DNA of 64,000 nt. Source: Pyrenochaeta sp. MPI-SDFR-AT-0127. Its lineage: Eukaryota; Ascomycota; Dothideomycetes; Pleosporales; Cucurbitariaceae. Made by a program: the position numbers and the translations under genes. The notes below the pieces were generated by a model. The model worked only from the letters and a program-made list of their open reading frames with translations, was not told where the DNA came from and ran no database searches. The stretch lies in the NCBI GenBank assembly GCA_020747015.1, contig JAGTJM010000008.1, positions 744,001-808,000 on the forward strand, given 5' to 3'. Below, in pieces: positions 1-10,969 of this stretch; position 1 is the stretch's first letter; every line of letters begins with the position of its first letter.

Positions 1-1826
1 ACACCGTTGACGAAAACTTTTGTCGCATCAGGGTTCTGATTCTGATCATATTCCTCAAGGAGCTGCATGTTTCGCTGTGTCATGAAATCGATAATAGGCG
101 AAGCGTCGCTTCCAACACTGACATAACACATCAAGGACAAGTTTTTGACTAATCCACAGGCTTGCCCTTCGGGAGTTTCGGCAGGACATACGAGGCCCCA
201 ATGAGAATTGTGAAGTTGACGCGGCTTAGCCAGCTTGCCGTCGCGACCAACGGGGGTATTCGTTCGGCGCAGATGGGATAGGGTGGAGGCGTAAGTGTAT
301 CGGTTCAAAACTTGGGAAACACCAGCCTTTGCAGAGGCCGCCTTCTTCTGATCGCCCCAGTTACCCGTTGCCAGAGAATATTTCAGTCCATTGGTGATGA
401 TACTGGCCTTGACGGCCATCTGCACGTTGAAGTCCTGGTTGTTTTCGACGCAGCGCTGGAGATATTTGTAGACATCCTTTGTCAACTTTAAGAAGAGGAT
501 TCGGAATAAATTGGCAATCAGCGGTCCTGCCAAATCTAACCTCTTCTTGCCAAAGTGATCACGATCATCTTCGTCGCGGCGACCCAGTACACACTGCAAG
601 AGTCGATGAATCATGTAGCCAAAGAAGTAGGCTTTGCGAGTGTCCTGTCCTTCCTTCTGGGAAATGTGCGGCAAGAACTCGCGTTGCATGATGTCCTTGG
701 CGAACTTCAAACGCCTATCTTTGGTACCCGAATTTGCACCTCGCCTGGCGATGAAATCCAGCGCAGTCTCCCTGTCCTGAACGACAGAGCCCTCTTCAAT
801 ACTAGGCTTCAACAACTCTAGCATTTGTGTGTCTGTGCGGTCATAGACGATGTGGCTCAGAATTTCCTCGTCTGAAACGATCCCAAGAGCACGGAAGACG
901 ATAGCCATGGGTACATCGGCCTTGATGTATGGAAGTGTGGCATATGCAAAAGGCCCAGGTACACGTTTCCCAGTGCCAGCCAGTGAGTTCTCAGCCCATT
1001 TGATATTGAAGGATGAAATTAATCGGGTGCCCTTCTCGACCGCGCTGCGAATTTCAGCTATCCAAGGAATTGGACCCTGCTTCTTTCGGAAGACTTGCAC
1101 GATGTTCGCCGCGCTACGCTCCTGTGCGATAAGGACTTTTTCGCTGCCGTTGATGACGAAGTAGCCACCTTGGTCGTATGGGCACTCGTTGAGTGCAAAA
1201 AGGTCCGCGTCGGATTGATTGCGCAAGTGGCAGAGTTCGGATCGGAGCATGACAGGCAGCTTCCCTATGAAGACCCTAGCGGACGCTTCATCGTCCATAG
1301 GCGCATCCTCACGTTCCCACCGAATCTGCGTCGCCCCACCCGTGTAGCCGCCGTCCATTTCCTCATCATCCCCTTCAGCTGGTGCATGTGATTCACGGGC
1401 GACCATGATACGGTTTTCAATGTCGGCCAACATAGCGCCGGAGTAAGTGAGATTCCGCAGGCGCCCTTCGTGAGGGTAGAGCTGAACCGTGGTGCCATCG
1501 CCTTCAGTGTGTGTAGGCCGCGCCAGGTAAACGCGCCCAAATTTAATCTCGTAACGCCGCTTGATGATGGGATCTTCCTCCTCATCAGGGTTGTATGGCG
1601 TATTCTGCTCGAGTATGACGCTGCCGTTCTCTTTTACTATATCTTGTATTGTATTGCGCGTGAATTCGTCATATGAGTCCAGCTGCTGAGACACGAGGCC
1701 CTTGGTGTCGAAGAAGGAGCTGATGACGGCCCAGCAGTCCTCGGGCGAGATCTCTTGATCGTCTCCATCGTCCTCGTACTCCCCTTCCCCGTCTTCCATG
1801 TTGTTGTCATAGTACGGGTCAGCCAT
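1..1826 (-). CDS. RPB2: RNA polymerase II second-largest subunit, 5' part
   Basis: Second-largest catalytic subunit of RNA polymerase II, nuclear mRNA synthesis. The frame stays open from the ATG at 1826 to the window edge, giving about 608 N-terminal residues of a protein that is usually about 1,200-1,260 long; the 3' half lies outside the window. Family landmarks seen: an acidic N-terminus starting MADPYYDNN, VISSFF..KGLVSQQLDS, YSGAMLADIENR, VFIGKLPVMLRS, INGSEKVLIAQERS, DRDHFGKKRLDLAGPL, ATGNWGDQKKA, RRTNTPVGRDGKLAKPRQLH, GLVCPAETPEGQACGLVKNL. I see no intron in this part. It faces the FHA gene across a shared upstream region. Identification is certain; only the truncation by the window limits it. 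Confidence 0.98.
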   Translation of the reverse strand, partial: MADPYYDNNMEDGEGEYEDDGDDQEISPEDCWAVISSFFDTKGLVSQQLDSYDEFTRNTIQDIVKENGSVILEQNTPYNPDEEEDPIIKRRYEIKFGRVYLARPTHTEGDGTTVQLYPHEGRLRNLTYSGAMLADIENRIMVARESHAPAEGDDEEMDGGYTGGATQIRWEREDAPMDDEASARVFIGKLPVMLRSELCHLRNQSDADLFALNECPYDQGGYFVINGSEKVLIAQERSAANIVQVFRKKQGPIPWIAEIRSAVEKGTRLISSFNIKWAENSLAGTGKRVPGPFAYATLPYIKADVPMAIVFRALGIVSDEEILSHIVYDRTDTQMLELLKPSIEEGSVVQDRETALDFIARRGANSGTKDRRLKFAKDIMQREFLPHISQKEGQDTRKAYFFGYMIHRLLQCVLGRRDEDDRDHFGKKRLDLAGPLIANLFRILFLKLTKDVYKYLQRCVENNQDFNVQMAVKASIITNGLKYSLATGNWGDQKKAASAKAGVSQVLNRYTYASTLSHLRRTNTPVGRDGKLAKPRQLHNSHWGLVCPAETPEGQACGLVKNLSLMCYVSVGSDASPIIDFMTQRNMQLLEEYDQNQNPDATKVFVNG

Positions 1827-2470
1827 GATCGCTAACACAGCCTGAGAGATTCGAAAAGAAGGAAAAGGGTTATGGTAGGCGAGAGGGGAGGGTGGGCGGG
1901 GGAGTGTCGAACTCCTTGTCTGGTGGTCGCGACTGGAGGCGATCGCCTCAAAGAAAGCTGGTCGGTGGTTCGTTTTGCCGATGTCTTGGCATGCTGACTC
2001 GTACGTCTCACTTGATGGAAAGGCCTGCTGTCTTTCCAAAGATGCGACAAGTATGCTCTGATTTTCCGTAGTCGCTCTAGAATTTCCTGAGACTTCACGT
2101 TCGACTTGTTAGTAAGCATTATCATGCAGGCCACCAAAGAAAGTTGGTCCTCATCGGCCGCAATAGTTTGAGCATTAACATCAAAACATATTAGACCTAC
2201 CATTGATGCTAACGTCACAGATATTGATGCCGTTCATGCATGCAATTCTTATTTGGGTAGGGCTAATGTGGCCTAAAGCCTACATTTACATGATGTTACC
2301 TCTCAGCTGCAGGTTCACCCACACCTGGTATGGAGGCGTGACCTCAGGGAACTTAGCCTCGCTCTCCAGTGTGGATCTCTCCGCCCTCGAGAGTAAGCCT
2401 AATCCCTCAACTCACTCGTTTTCTTTCCCTACCTCTCTCTCTCTCTCTTTCAGATGGCTTTGGAGCAGTC
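1827..2470. promoter_or_regulatory. divergent upstream region RPB2 / FHA gene
   Basis: The 644 bp between the RPB2 start and the FHA-gene start. It holds a CT-rich tract (about 2428-2452) that looks like the polypyrimidine end of a 5' intron: donor GTAAGC at 2393, acceptor CAG ending 2453. Splicing it would join an upstream open frame (2203-2392) in frame to the FHA gene, but it also exposes an out-of-frame ATG at 2454, 17 nt before the preferred ATG. Inference from sequence only. Confidence 0.5.
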
Positions 2471-3871
2471 ATGGATCCACTATCAGTCACCTTCTCCTGC
2501 GTTACACTCTTCTCCACGGTCTCCAAAGTCTCGTATTCCTTGTGGAACGTCATCCAAGAATCTCGAGATGCTAGAGGCGACCTCGAGGCTATCTCACGCG
2601 AGCTCTCGTCTATACAGATGGTGCTCGAAAGTTTAAGCCGAGAGACGGCTAAACCACATTCGTCCATATTGCCAGTCAACCTTAAGAATCAGATCTTTGG
2701 TATACTTAAGAATTGCAACGTCGTTGTCGTCGACATTGAGACTTCGTTGAAGAAGCACGCTCAATCAAGACTAGGAAGAAGCGGCTACTGGATCGTTGGC
2801 GGAGGCAAGAACGATATGGCCAAATACCGATTTAGCCTAGAGGCACACAAATCAGCCCTTGAGATTGCCCTGGCTATGATCGCCATCAGCACGACACAAG
2901 ATATCAAGAAGGATACATCACATATCACTTCACTCAAAGAAGACATTAGGCGCATACTAAAAGAACTTGAGCGCCTAAAGCAGCAACTACCTGGTGACGT
3001 CTACCAAACCGGTCGAACAGATGCTGATCACAGTCTAAAGCAGTACTTGAATGATATGAGTTGCTACGCCGCTGTGAGCGCCTACAATCCACCAGGAGTT
3101 GCAACTAACTGCGACTTTGACGCAGCCCATATCGGTCTCGAAGGCGAGGTTAATGATTACTTTTCGCCATCCAGATGGCTACACGAGACTGACTGTGGCC
3201 TGCCAAGCTTTTGTAGAGATAATTATCGTTCCAATCACGAATTTCGCAAGAACTGCTGCGAGGGAGAGGAGCTGGAAGTACAGCGCAGTGAGTACAGATA
3301 CGGAGACGAGTCTATGGTTGGATGTTCAAGTGCGCCTGAGAGGCTGCGAGAAGAACACGGGAACTCCTGGAACGGAGCGAAGTCAACTACTACTGATTAC
3401 CGCCTTTTGTCATATATTCAGCTCTCGCCCAACACTAGCTGTTCTCATAATGACCCTTCGCTCACATTTCCATCCATTACTTATCATGTACCCGACGAGA
3501 CTACTGTGTTGCGTATAGGAAGGCATAGCAATAACGGTGCGTTAACAAAACATACTATCGCATTCAAGTCCAAGGTAGTGAGCAGGGCGCACTGCGAAAT
3601 CTGGCGCAAAGACGGTGTTTGGTATATCAAAGATGTCAAGAGCTCATCGGGAACGTTCATCAATGGTGTCCGCCTTAGCAGGCCAGGCAAAACTTCGAAG
3701 CCGTGTTGCCTAGAGGATGGCGACGTCGTTCAGCTTGGTGTCGACTACCAAAATGGGTTTGATTTGCGCGGTCAGGAACGACTTGACTTTAGGCGTGTGA
3801 TCATGGCGATTTCATTGCGTGAAGACCGAACCGGCTGCTCGATGTGTCGTGATGGTGGTCTCCATTTATAA
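2471..3871 (+). CDS. HeLo-like/fungal N-terminal domain protein with C-terminal FHA domain
   Basis: A 466-residue protein in one exon, starting MDPLSVTFSCVTLF. The first about 170 residues resemble the helical N-terminal domain found on many fungal STAND and prion-linked proteins (HeLo-like / 'Fungal_N' type): MDPLSV start, ISRELSSIQMVLE, then EAHKSALEIALAMIAIS and TQDIKKDTS, followed by a short coiled coil (LKEDIRRILKELERLKQQL). The middle is Ser/Asn/Cys-rich. Residues about 345-430 form a forkhead-associated (FHA) phosphothreonine-binding domain with LRIGRHSNN, VSRAHCEIW, SSGTFINGVRLSR and LEDGDVVQLG. I chose the ATG at 2471 because this domain family normally begins MDPLS; the frame is open upstream to 2369. 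Function unknown; phosphoprotein recognition is expected from the FHA domain. The domain pairing is unusual. Confidence 0.8.
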   Translation: MDPLSVTFSCVTLFSTVSKVSYSLWNVIQESRDARGDLEAISRELSSIQMVLESLSRETAKPHSSILPVNLKNQIFGILKNCNVVVVDIETSLKKHAQSRLGRSGYWIVGGGKNDMAKYRFSLEAHKSALEIALAMIAISTTQDIKKDTSHITSLKEDIRRILKELERLKQQLPGDVYQTGRTDADHSLKQYLNDMSCYAAVSAYNPPGVATNCDFDAAHIGLEGEVNDYFSPSRWLHETDCGLPSFCRDNYRSNHEFRKNCCEGEELEVQRSEYRYGDESMVGCSSAPERLREEHGNSWNGAKSTTTDYRLLSYIQLSPNTSCSHNDPSLTFPSITYHVPDETTVLRIGRHSNNGALTKHTIAFKSKVVSRAHCEIWRKDGVWYIKDVKSSSGTFINGVRLSRPGKTSKPCCLEDGDVVQLGVDYQNGFDLRGQERLDFRRVIMAISLREDRTGCSMCRDGGLHL

Positions 3872-4017
3872 GGATTGGAGTGGCTTGTACGGCTCCTGTG
3901 GCAATGATAGTCTCTCTGGTGATGCCCAATTTGTGTGTTTCTGTAATTCCAAGACCGTACAACAAGTTCTAGTAGGTACTGTTTATTCACAGGGTTTTCT
4001 TTTATGAAAGACGTGAT

Positions 4018-5157
4018 TTAGATCTTGCTCCCACCCTCTTGCGGCACCTTAACAACCACCTTACCCCAACTATCCCGTGCGCCAAGCGCCTTCAAGGCTG
4101 CAGGTACACTGTCCAAACCTACAAACTCGCGATCTGTAAATGCTGTACCCCTGTACTTCCCCTTTTTGACAAGGTCGAAGATGCCATCCCACACCACATC
4201 CTGCATCTCGGGCTCATTGATGGCATACGCACCCCAATGCAGGCCAACTACACTCACGTTCTTCAAGAGAATGCGATTCGTAGCCATCTTCTCGATATCG
4301 CCAGCGGCAAAGCCAATGACCAAAAGTCGGCCGTTCCATGCTGTGCATTTCATCGATTGCGCGATCAAGCCAACCGGGTCATAGACGATATCTACACCTC
4401 GACCTTTTGGTGTGAGTTTCTTCACTTGCTCGGGCCAGTCAGATTGACGATAGTCGACAGCAAAGTCGGCGCCGAAGGAGCGCGCAACGTCGAGCTTGTG
4501 CGGTGTGCCTGCGGTAGCGACAACGGTCGCACCGAAGGCTTTTGCGATTTGAACAGCGGCTAAGCCAACGCCGCCGGCTGCTGCATGAATGAGAACCCAG
4601 TCACCTAAATTTATTAGCTTTCAAGCTGTCGACCATCTCTTTTGAGAGGAAATGAAAAGATGCTGTCGACTTACCCTTTTTAATTCCAGCCCTGGTCACC
4701 AAGCCAGCATAACTTGTCGGCGCTGTGACAAACACTCCTGCTGCATCTTCATAACTCCACCCCTCAGGAACGCCCTTTAGTCGTTCCTCGGTAGCCACAA
4801 TATGTGTCGCATATCCGCCCTGGCTTGCTCCAAACACCCTATCACCTGCCTTGAACTTAGGCGTCTTGCCTCCTGGCAGGGAAGATGGGGCCTGAAGAAC
4901 AAGGCCAGAGAACTCTGAGCCAGCGATCCAGGGGAAAGCGGGCTGGTGTTGGTATTTTCCGCGGATCTGAAGCAGATCGAAGAAGTTGGTTGCCGAGGCA
5001 TGGATGGCAATCAGGTATTCGTTCGCTTTTGGCGTGGGTGTGGGTAAGTCTAGGACTTTTAGGTCCTCTGGGCCCTGTGACGATGTCAGCTCTGGTTTGG
5101 TGGGAAGTGGCTGTGGATGCTCACTTTAACATATTCCTTGATTTGTATGCCCTTCAT
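4018..5157 (-). CDS. NADPH:quinone oxidoreductase-like MDR protein
   Basis: Medium-chain dehydrogenase/reductase of the quinone oxidoreductase (zeta-crystallin-like) group, expected to reduce quinones or enones with NADPH in the cytosol. Three exons: 5125-5157, 4675-5074 and 4018-4604, with introns of 50 and 70 bp; joined length 339 aa, normal for the family. Landmarks: N-terminal MKGIQIKEYVK, the GroES-like part (ATNFFDLLQIRGKYQ, FPWIAGSEFSG, KAGDRVFGASQGGYATH), then the nucleotide-binding motif HAAAGGVGLAAVQIAKAFGA and a C-terminal segment ending KVVVKVPQEGG. The four-cysteine structural zinc lobe of alcohol dehydrogenases is absent, which agrees with the quinone reductase branch. The substrate cannot be read from sequence. 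It is divergent from DSK2 across about 550 bp. Confidence 0.9.
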
Positions 5158-5708
5158 CCTGGCGGTGCTGGTGGAAGGGAATGTGATGAACTGAGAATCG
5201 TCAATAATCTCGAGGGAGGAATTGCAGAAGTGGAGTTTAATCTGGCCTCAACAATCGAGGGTTCGTGTCGAAGATTGGAATAAGACAGAGATTCATCATG
5301 GCGTGCTTGGACGAGATGGCCATATCTCCACTCAAAGATGCCTCGGCACTGGAGCATTTCCCCGGCTTCCTCTGTCGCCTTCCCCCACTCGCCGCTTAGC
5401 TTGGCCCGGATGCCTGACTAATCAACGGAAAGCGACGCGCCACATGCACGGCCACACGCGAGAATGACGCCACGCACGCGGGCAAGGAAGTGACGACGTT
5501 TGGTCCGTTCCGCGCCTTCTGCGGCCTTCCAAAGTAATCCAGGCCTAGCCTATCACTCATCAGCCTATTCTTCCTACACAACAGTTTCCTTGCACATTCA
5601 CCGTATTCCTCCGGAGCGTAACGTTATCTAAGCGACAGGTTCTACCCCTCCGACCAAGCCCCAGGCTTACAATCGCTCCTGCAACAGCTCTCGCAGAATA
5701 TAGACATC
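5158..5708. promoter_or_regulatory. divergent promoter region quinone reductase / DSK2
   Basis: 551 bp between two divergent starts. The central part (about 5390-5520) is rich in CG and ACG words. I see no TATA box at a convincing distance and no gene. Confidence 0.5.
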
Positions 5709-7233
5709 ATGGCCGACGACGCCACCGCAGCACCCTCTGAGGACACACAGGTCACCTTCAACGTCAAGGCTGCAAACGACCAGAAACATGTTCTCACGCT
5801 ACCAAGCACGACCACAGTCGCTGATCTCAAGGCCAAACTATCCACATCAGAATATGCAGATATCCCCGCCGAGCGGCAACGCCTAATATACTCTGGTAGG
5901 GTACTCAAGGACCCAGACACACTCGCTGGCGTCAAGATCAAGGACGGCCATACAATTCACCTTGTCAAAGGCGCGGCGAGCAATGCAAGGCAAAATCCGG
6001 CGAACCAGGGCGCAGCCAGTACCACTGGCGGAAGTAGTACGCCCACGCCTCAGGTACCGACCAACATCGCTGCAGGAACAGGGAACAATCCTCTCGCTGG
6101 TTTGACTGGTGCAAGATATGCTGGATTCCACGGGTTGCCTGGAATGGATACGTTTGGGCCAGATGGTGGAGTGAGTCTTTTCAGAGCGCTTTTGATGGCA
6201 GGCCGTACTAACACACCGTAGATGGGCCCACCGCCAACCGCGGACTCTATGCTTGAGCTGATGGACAACCCAATGTTTCTGTCCCAGATGAATGAGGCAA
6301 TGAACAACCCGGCAGTAGTCGACATGATGATGCAGAACCCTATGGTGTGTGCACTACCTTTGACTCTTGGTGCATTTGTCTGACTTGTGATAGATCCGCA
6401 ACAATCCCATGCTCCAGGAAATGCTTCGGAACCCTGAGATGCGCCGTATGATGTTCAGCCCCGAGATGATGCGGATGCAACTACAAATGCAGCGATCCAT
6501 GGGTGACCGGAACGGTGGTGGATCGAGTTTCCCCGCGCCAGGCGCCACAGACAACACACCACAGCCAAGCGCAACAGCGGCAGGCAATGACACGACCGCA
6601 ACACCGAACCAAACAAATGCCACTGGTGCCACAGACCCTTTGGCAGCCTTCGGCGGCGCAGGCGGCGGTGCAGGCGGCAACCCATTCGCAAGTCTCTTCG
6701 CCGGCGGTCAGAATCCTTTCGCTCCCCAACCACAGCAAAACCAGAACGCTGGCACCACACAAAACGCACAAAACGCCTCATCAGCACCGCCAGATACATT
6801 TCCCAATCTGTTTGGTGGTGGTCAGGGTGGACAAGCGAATCCCATTGCAGAGGCAGCTCGAAACCTTATGCAAAACCCTGATGCCATGCGCTCAATGATG
6901 CAGATGATGGGCAGTGATGCTGGTGCTTCACCCTTTGCGCCCTTTGGCCAGAATCCTGCCACACCAACACCCCCTACAGGCACCGGTCCCAATTCACCAT
7001 CCGCCAACAATCCCTTTGCAGCACTCTTCGGTCCCGGTGGTTTCGGCGCGGGAGGAGGCTTTGGCACACCACCACCAGCGGACAATAGGCCGCCAGAGGA
7101 AGTGTATGAGACACAGCTCGGACAGTTAAATGAGATGGGCTTTTACGAGTTCGAACGGAATGTTTCGGCTTTGCGAAGGAGTGGTGGTAATGTGCAGGGT
7201 GCCATCGAGTACTTGCTCAATGGCGGAGCATAG
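5709..7233 (+). CDS. DSK2: Ubiquilin / Dsk2-type ubiquitin receptor
   Basis: Shuttle receptor that carries ubiquitinated proteins to the proteasome. Three exons: 5709-6170, 6222-6344 and 6394-7233 (introns 51 and 49 bp), together 474 aa. Residues about 13-88 form a ubiquitin-like domain (VTFNVKAANDQKHVLTLPS, LKAKLS, RQRLIYSGRVLKD, IKDGHTIHLVKG). The middle has STI1-type repeats rich in Met/Asn/Pro (LMDNPMFLSQMNEAMNNP, MLQEMLRNPEMRRMM, LMQNPDAMRSMMQMM), separated by Gly/Asn/Gln/Pro linkers. The C-terminus is a UBA domain (LNEMGFYEFERNVSALRRS...GAIEYLLNGGA). Architecture and length match fungal Dsk2 (yeast 373 aa, larger here because of linkers). The second intron lies inside the first STI1 repeat. 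Confidence 0.95.
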
Positions 7234-7851
7234 ATTAGCTCTCGACAGCAGCAAACAACATCTGCGGAACTTACCCCGAGCGAGGTGGCAGACATACTGA
7301 GATGGGACGAAAACGAGGAGCAGCAACGACACTTAAGCGAGGACTATGGAAGCGATCTCGATGGAATATTGGATTGTTACGACAGCGAGGAGGATTGGTC
7401 TTTCTCCGATGGAGAGACCGTGACAGAGTATGCCCGCTGAGTGTTGAGCGCGTGCACGTGAGCAAGACACCTGGGTCATTGTAATCAGGCTTTTCTCTAC
7501 TTCCGAAATGTAGCAAAGATACCATTATGCGGTCCAAAGCCATTCAAAACCTGGTTTACACTTGTCCTGCGTTGTTTATAAAACACCAAACAATGTACTG
7601 AAAAGATCATATCATTTATCTAATGGTATTGTGTCTGTCCTAATGTGCATGTCATGATGTCGTTTGTGCAGTCGTGAGCCTGGAAAAAACACCCCCAATA
7701 CCAAACCAAACGCCCGTGTTCGGCGCCCGCGCAATGCAATTGATCAGTTCAGATTAGTTCGATTCGTTCTTTTCCTTTCGAATCCTGAGAACCAAGCGCC
7801 ACGCAAAGATGCTACCGACAATAACAAATGAAAGGGTGAGGTGGTCGACGC
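7234..7851. other. convergent intergenic region
   Basis: 618 bp between the stop codons of DSK2 (+) and the kelch-BTB gene (-). Presumed 3' untranslated regions of both. I see no further gene or repeat. Confidence 0.5.
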
Positions 7852-10255
7852 TTAGTTGACATCCATGCCATCGTCTTCCACCTCTTCATCGCCGTCTTCT
7901 TCTCCTGCTGTTAGCACACCAGCACTACCAAGGCTACGCTTGCGATTAGTAGCAACGCCGAAGGGACGACCCGTAATCTGACCTAGCAGTTCTAAGTCCT
8001 CGCCGCCAACGACTCTCGATTCGGGGCTAGCCTCACAGCAAAGCTCAATCAAGCTCGCTGGATTAAGACTTCTGAAACCTGCTGTTCGGACTACACGACC
8101 GAAGTTCTGCATGCAGAACAGCGCGGCTCGCTGTTTGAGCCAATCCTCGCCTGCTGTTGCAGCACGCTCCCAGATTATGGCGGCATGCTCAGTGTCAAGC
8201 TCGCGACCAAGGCGGTTGACGCAAAGGAGTCGGAGACGCGGCATGTCGTAGATGTTTGACATAACGAGCATACCTGCAACGTCGCTAAGAGTAGGACCAT
8301 TCTGTGGATTGGGTGCGATACTATCCGTGTACAGGTAGAAAAGAAAGGCGCGAACTGCCGAGTAAGGTTCTGGAATGTGCATCTTCTTGGAATGAAACTC
8401 GGACATTTGAGCGCTCCAGAGTCGGGCAAAGTGCGGCCAGCGGGCATGTAGGATGAGTTTGTGTACATGAATCGGTCGAGAAACAAGTCCTACCGCGGTT
8501 GAGGATGCGCCGGGATCCGACGCCGAAACATCGACGTAATCATCATCGTCTGGATCAGCAGTGATAATAAAATCTGCTCCGCTACCACTCTCAGGGGGTT
8601 GGTCAAAGGTTAGCGATAGATCTGCCCCAATACCAGTCAAGTGTGATGAGACATTGGCGTCGGAAGAAGGCATCATCTTTGACCGCGAATCCGAAGCCAG
8701 CTCGTTGCCCAAGATTCCGTATTTGCGGAGGTCGATGGCAAGAACATCGCTCAGATACTCGCCATTGTGGTTTCCATCCGCTGCAGACTCGATTGGGCTG
8801 CCAAGAAGCCAGGCATGGGTCCCTTCTGGATTTGTCGTGCAATAGTGCCAACGGTAATTCGGGCTGTACAAATCTTTCCCTTCAGCAAGCTTTTGCCAAC
8901 GGAGTGTATCAAGCTCCAGACTGGATAAGCTCGTCTCGCAAGTCAATTCAGCTGGGGTGACGAAGTCTAGCATACATCCAGAAGAGAAGATGTGGAAATG
9001 GGTACCGGCCGCTTGTGAAGGTAGGTTAGGGCTAGAATGAAACTTGAGTGACGATATTGATCCAGGTGCCACGTAGGGAGACCGATTCGAGCTCATCCCA
9101 TGATATGACTGCACACTCGAATTCGCCGCGTAGCCTGTGCTTCCAGTTGCAAGCTGCCCGGAGGCTGGAACCGGAAAACGATGTCGAGACGAGGTTAGCT
9201 GTCGGTCGCCAGTTCCAAACTTCATGGCATGGTCGAACTCAGGGCTGCCGCGGAGGTCGAGCCACCAAATCTCGTTGTTCTTTTCCATCTCATCGTTGAT
9301 ACCTCCGAAAATCCAAATGCGACCGTTCCAGATCCAGCTGGCATGGTCGTAGCGAGGGACGAATCTCCACGTGCGCGACCACGTCCATGTCTTCAGATCG
9401 AGATAGCAAATGTCGTCCAAGACACTGTCATGGCCTGTCTGTCCGCCGCTGATATACAACTTGTCATCGTAGATGACTGCAGAGTGGCGAGCGCGTCCGC
9501 GCGGTATTGGTCCGTGAAGCTCAGGCTGCGTCCAATGCGCCGTCTTGAGGTCAAATACTATAACATCAGCAAGATGCTGGCGGTGCTCGTTCTCTCCACC
9601 GAAAACAAGAAGTTTGCTCCCCTGCCACAGACATGCCGTGTGTCCTGTATACTGGTTTAGCCAAGGTCAAACCATCAGATCATAAGTATACATACCCATG
9701 CGGACGCCTGGAATATCTCCATAATTGTCTACAAGGTTCCACTGTCGGGTTATCAGATTTAACCGAAGAACATGGTTGTACACTAGCAAATAGGTTAGTA
9801 TGCCTCTTGGTGTATGTTTCTTGAAGCCAGCCGTTTCCAGGCTTCGACTTCTTGTACATGATGTTCTCCACCTGGTTAGACTGACTGAAGAGCCATTTGG
9901 CCGGCCGTACGGCATGGTCTAGGCCCAACAGTCGTCTTGCCCGTTTATCAGACTCACCTTCGTCCGTATACTGGTCAAATCCTCCAAAGGCGTATATCTG
10001 ATCATCACCGACGTACGTGACAGACGCATTGACAAGGCAGGCCGGCTTGGCACCGATGGTAGATATCATCTTGGGCTTGTAGCCCTCGACGGCGGATCTG
10101 CGGTTCCGCACAGGACTCGCTGACATGAGAAAGGTGTTGTTGCTCGAGCCGGTGGTTCCAGGCGTGTTGGAGAGGGCTGGAGATGGGGTTGAGGTCATGG
10201 CGGGGACGAGGGCATTTGGGGGAGGGAAGATTGGTCGAGCGGTCGAGTGCGCCAT
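7852..10255 (-). CDS. Kelch-repeat and BTB domain protein (Ral2-like architecture)
   Basis: A 725-aa protein from three exons: 9958-10255, 9696-9782 and 7852-9644; introns 175 and 51 bp. The N-terminal half has kelch motifs: YVGDDQIYAFGGFDQYTDE, GDIPGVRMGHTACLW, LLVFGGENEH, PRGRARHSAVIYDDKLYISG, RIWIFGGINDEMEKNNEIWW. The C-terminal half has a BTB/POZ domain (HVHKLILHARWPHFARLW, MHIPEPYSAVRAFLFYLYTD, YDMPRLRLLCVNRLGREL) followed by a BACK-like helical stretch and an acidic tail ending DEEVEDDGMDVN. Kelch followed by BTB is the layout of fission yeast Ral2 (Ras pathway, cell shape) and of Cul3 adaptors; which of these applies is inference. The 175-bp first intron happens to be open in one frame, so a read-through model would give a wrong C-terminus for exon 1. 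Confidence 0.85.
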
Positions 10256-10969
10256 TGACCTAGCGAGTGGAGGTGAAGGGAAAGTGGGTGCTCATAGAGG
10301 CCCAGGTGGGCAAGGGGCCTTTGTCCGGACGGCGAGAATGTTTGAAGCTTGAGGCTGACTTGGCCGGCCAGGTTGGGAGCGGTGAAGAGTCCGAGCGGCA
10401 GAAAAGAGCGCACCGCTGGAAGCGGAAGCGCCGACCCAGCCACGGGCAAGTGCGGTGCGGTGCAGTTGAGCCTGCCACCTGCAGCCAGTCTTTGGCCACT
10501 GCCAGAGTAGCAAGAGCAAGAGGACAAGAGCAACAGGGACGAGTGTCTTGCCTAGCCTGGCCATTATCCACCGCTTTAAGCCCAGCAGGCGGAAATGGCG
10601 ACCCTGGCCTTCAATCTCCACAGCCTCGGGACAGCCACGTGATGTCATCGCAGCGCGAGCCACGTGCAAGGGTCGTGCAGCCGTCGCCCCGTCAACCACA
10701 GCGTAAACAAACCATATTTAATGCTCCCCACGCCTGCCACTCTACATACCACCCACCTCACATTTCCACGCCCTCCTGCATCTCACTCTTCCAAGCGTGC
10801 AAAGCCAATTCCTCTCAAATCAATACTCCAGAGCATCGATTACAACATTGTCTAATACTAATCTTTCACATACAGCTACAGATCCAAGAAGCCCCATTTG
10901 TAGGAGCCTCTCCCTGCATGCACTACGCTTTCAGCTAATAGCCCTCCAGTACGAGAGATTTCAGCAGTC
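10256..10969. promoter_or_regulatory. divergent promoter region kelch-BTB / CDC20 with two CACGTG boxes
   Basis: 714 bp between divergent starts. Two palindromic CACGTG E-boxes at 10636-10641 and 10661-10666 flank a TGATGTCATC word (10640-10649) that resembles a bZIP (ATF/CREB) half-palindrome. The CDC20-proximal 250 bp are C-rich with CCACC words, as in fungal leaders. That bHLH or bZIP factors bind here is inference. Confidence 0.5.

Noticed and set aside
7741..7790. TTCGATTC/TTCGAATCC words suggesting a tRNA T-arm
   Set aside because: No matching acceptor, D-arm or anticodon stem could be folded around them by eye.
9783..9957. Read-through frame in the first kelch-BTB intron
   Set aside because: GTGAGT donor, branch point ACTAAC and TAG acceptor are all present, and splicing restores the kelch repeat.
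10267..10938. 223-codon plus-strand frame between kelch-BTB and CDC20
   Set aside because: It fills the divergent promoter, has no domain, and shadows overlapping minus-strand frames.
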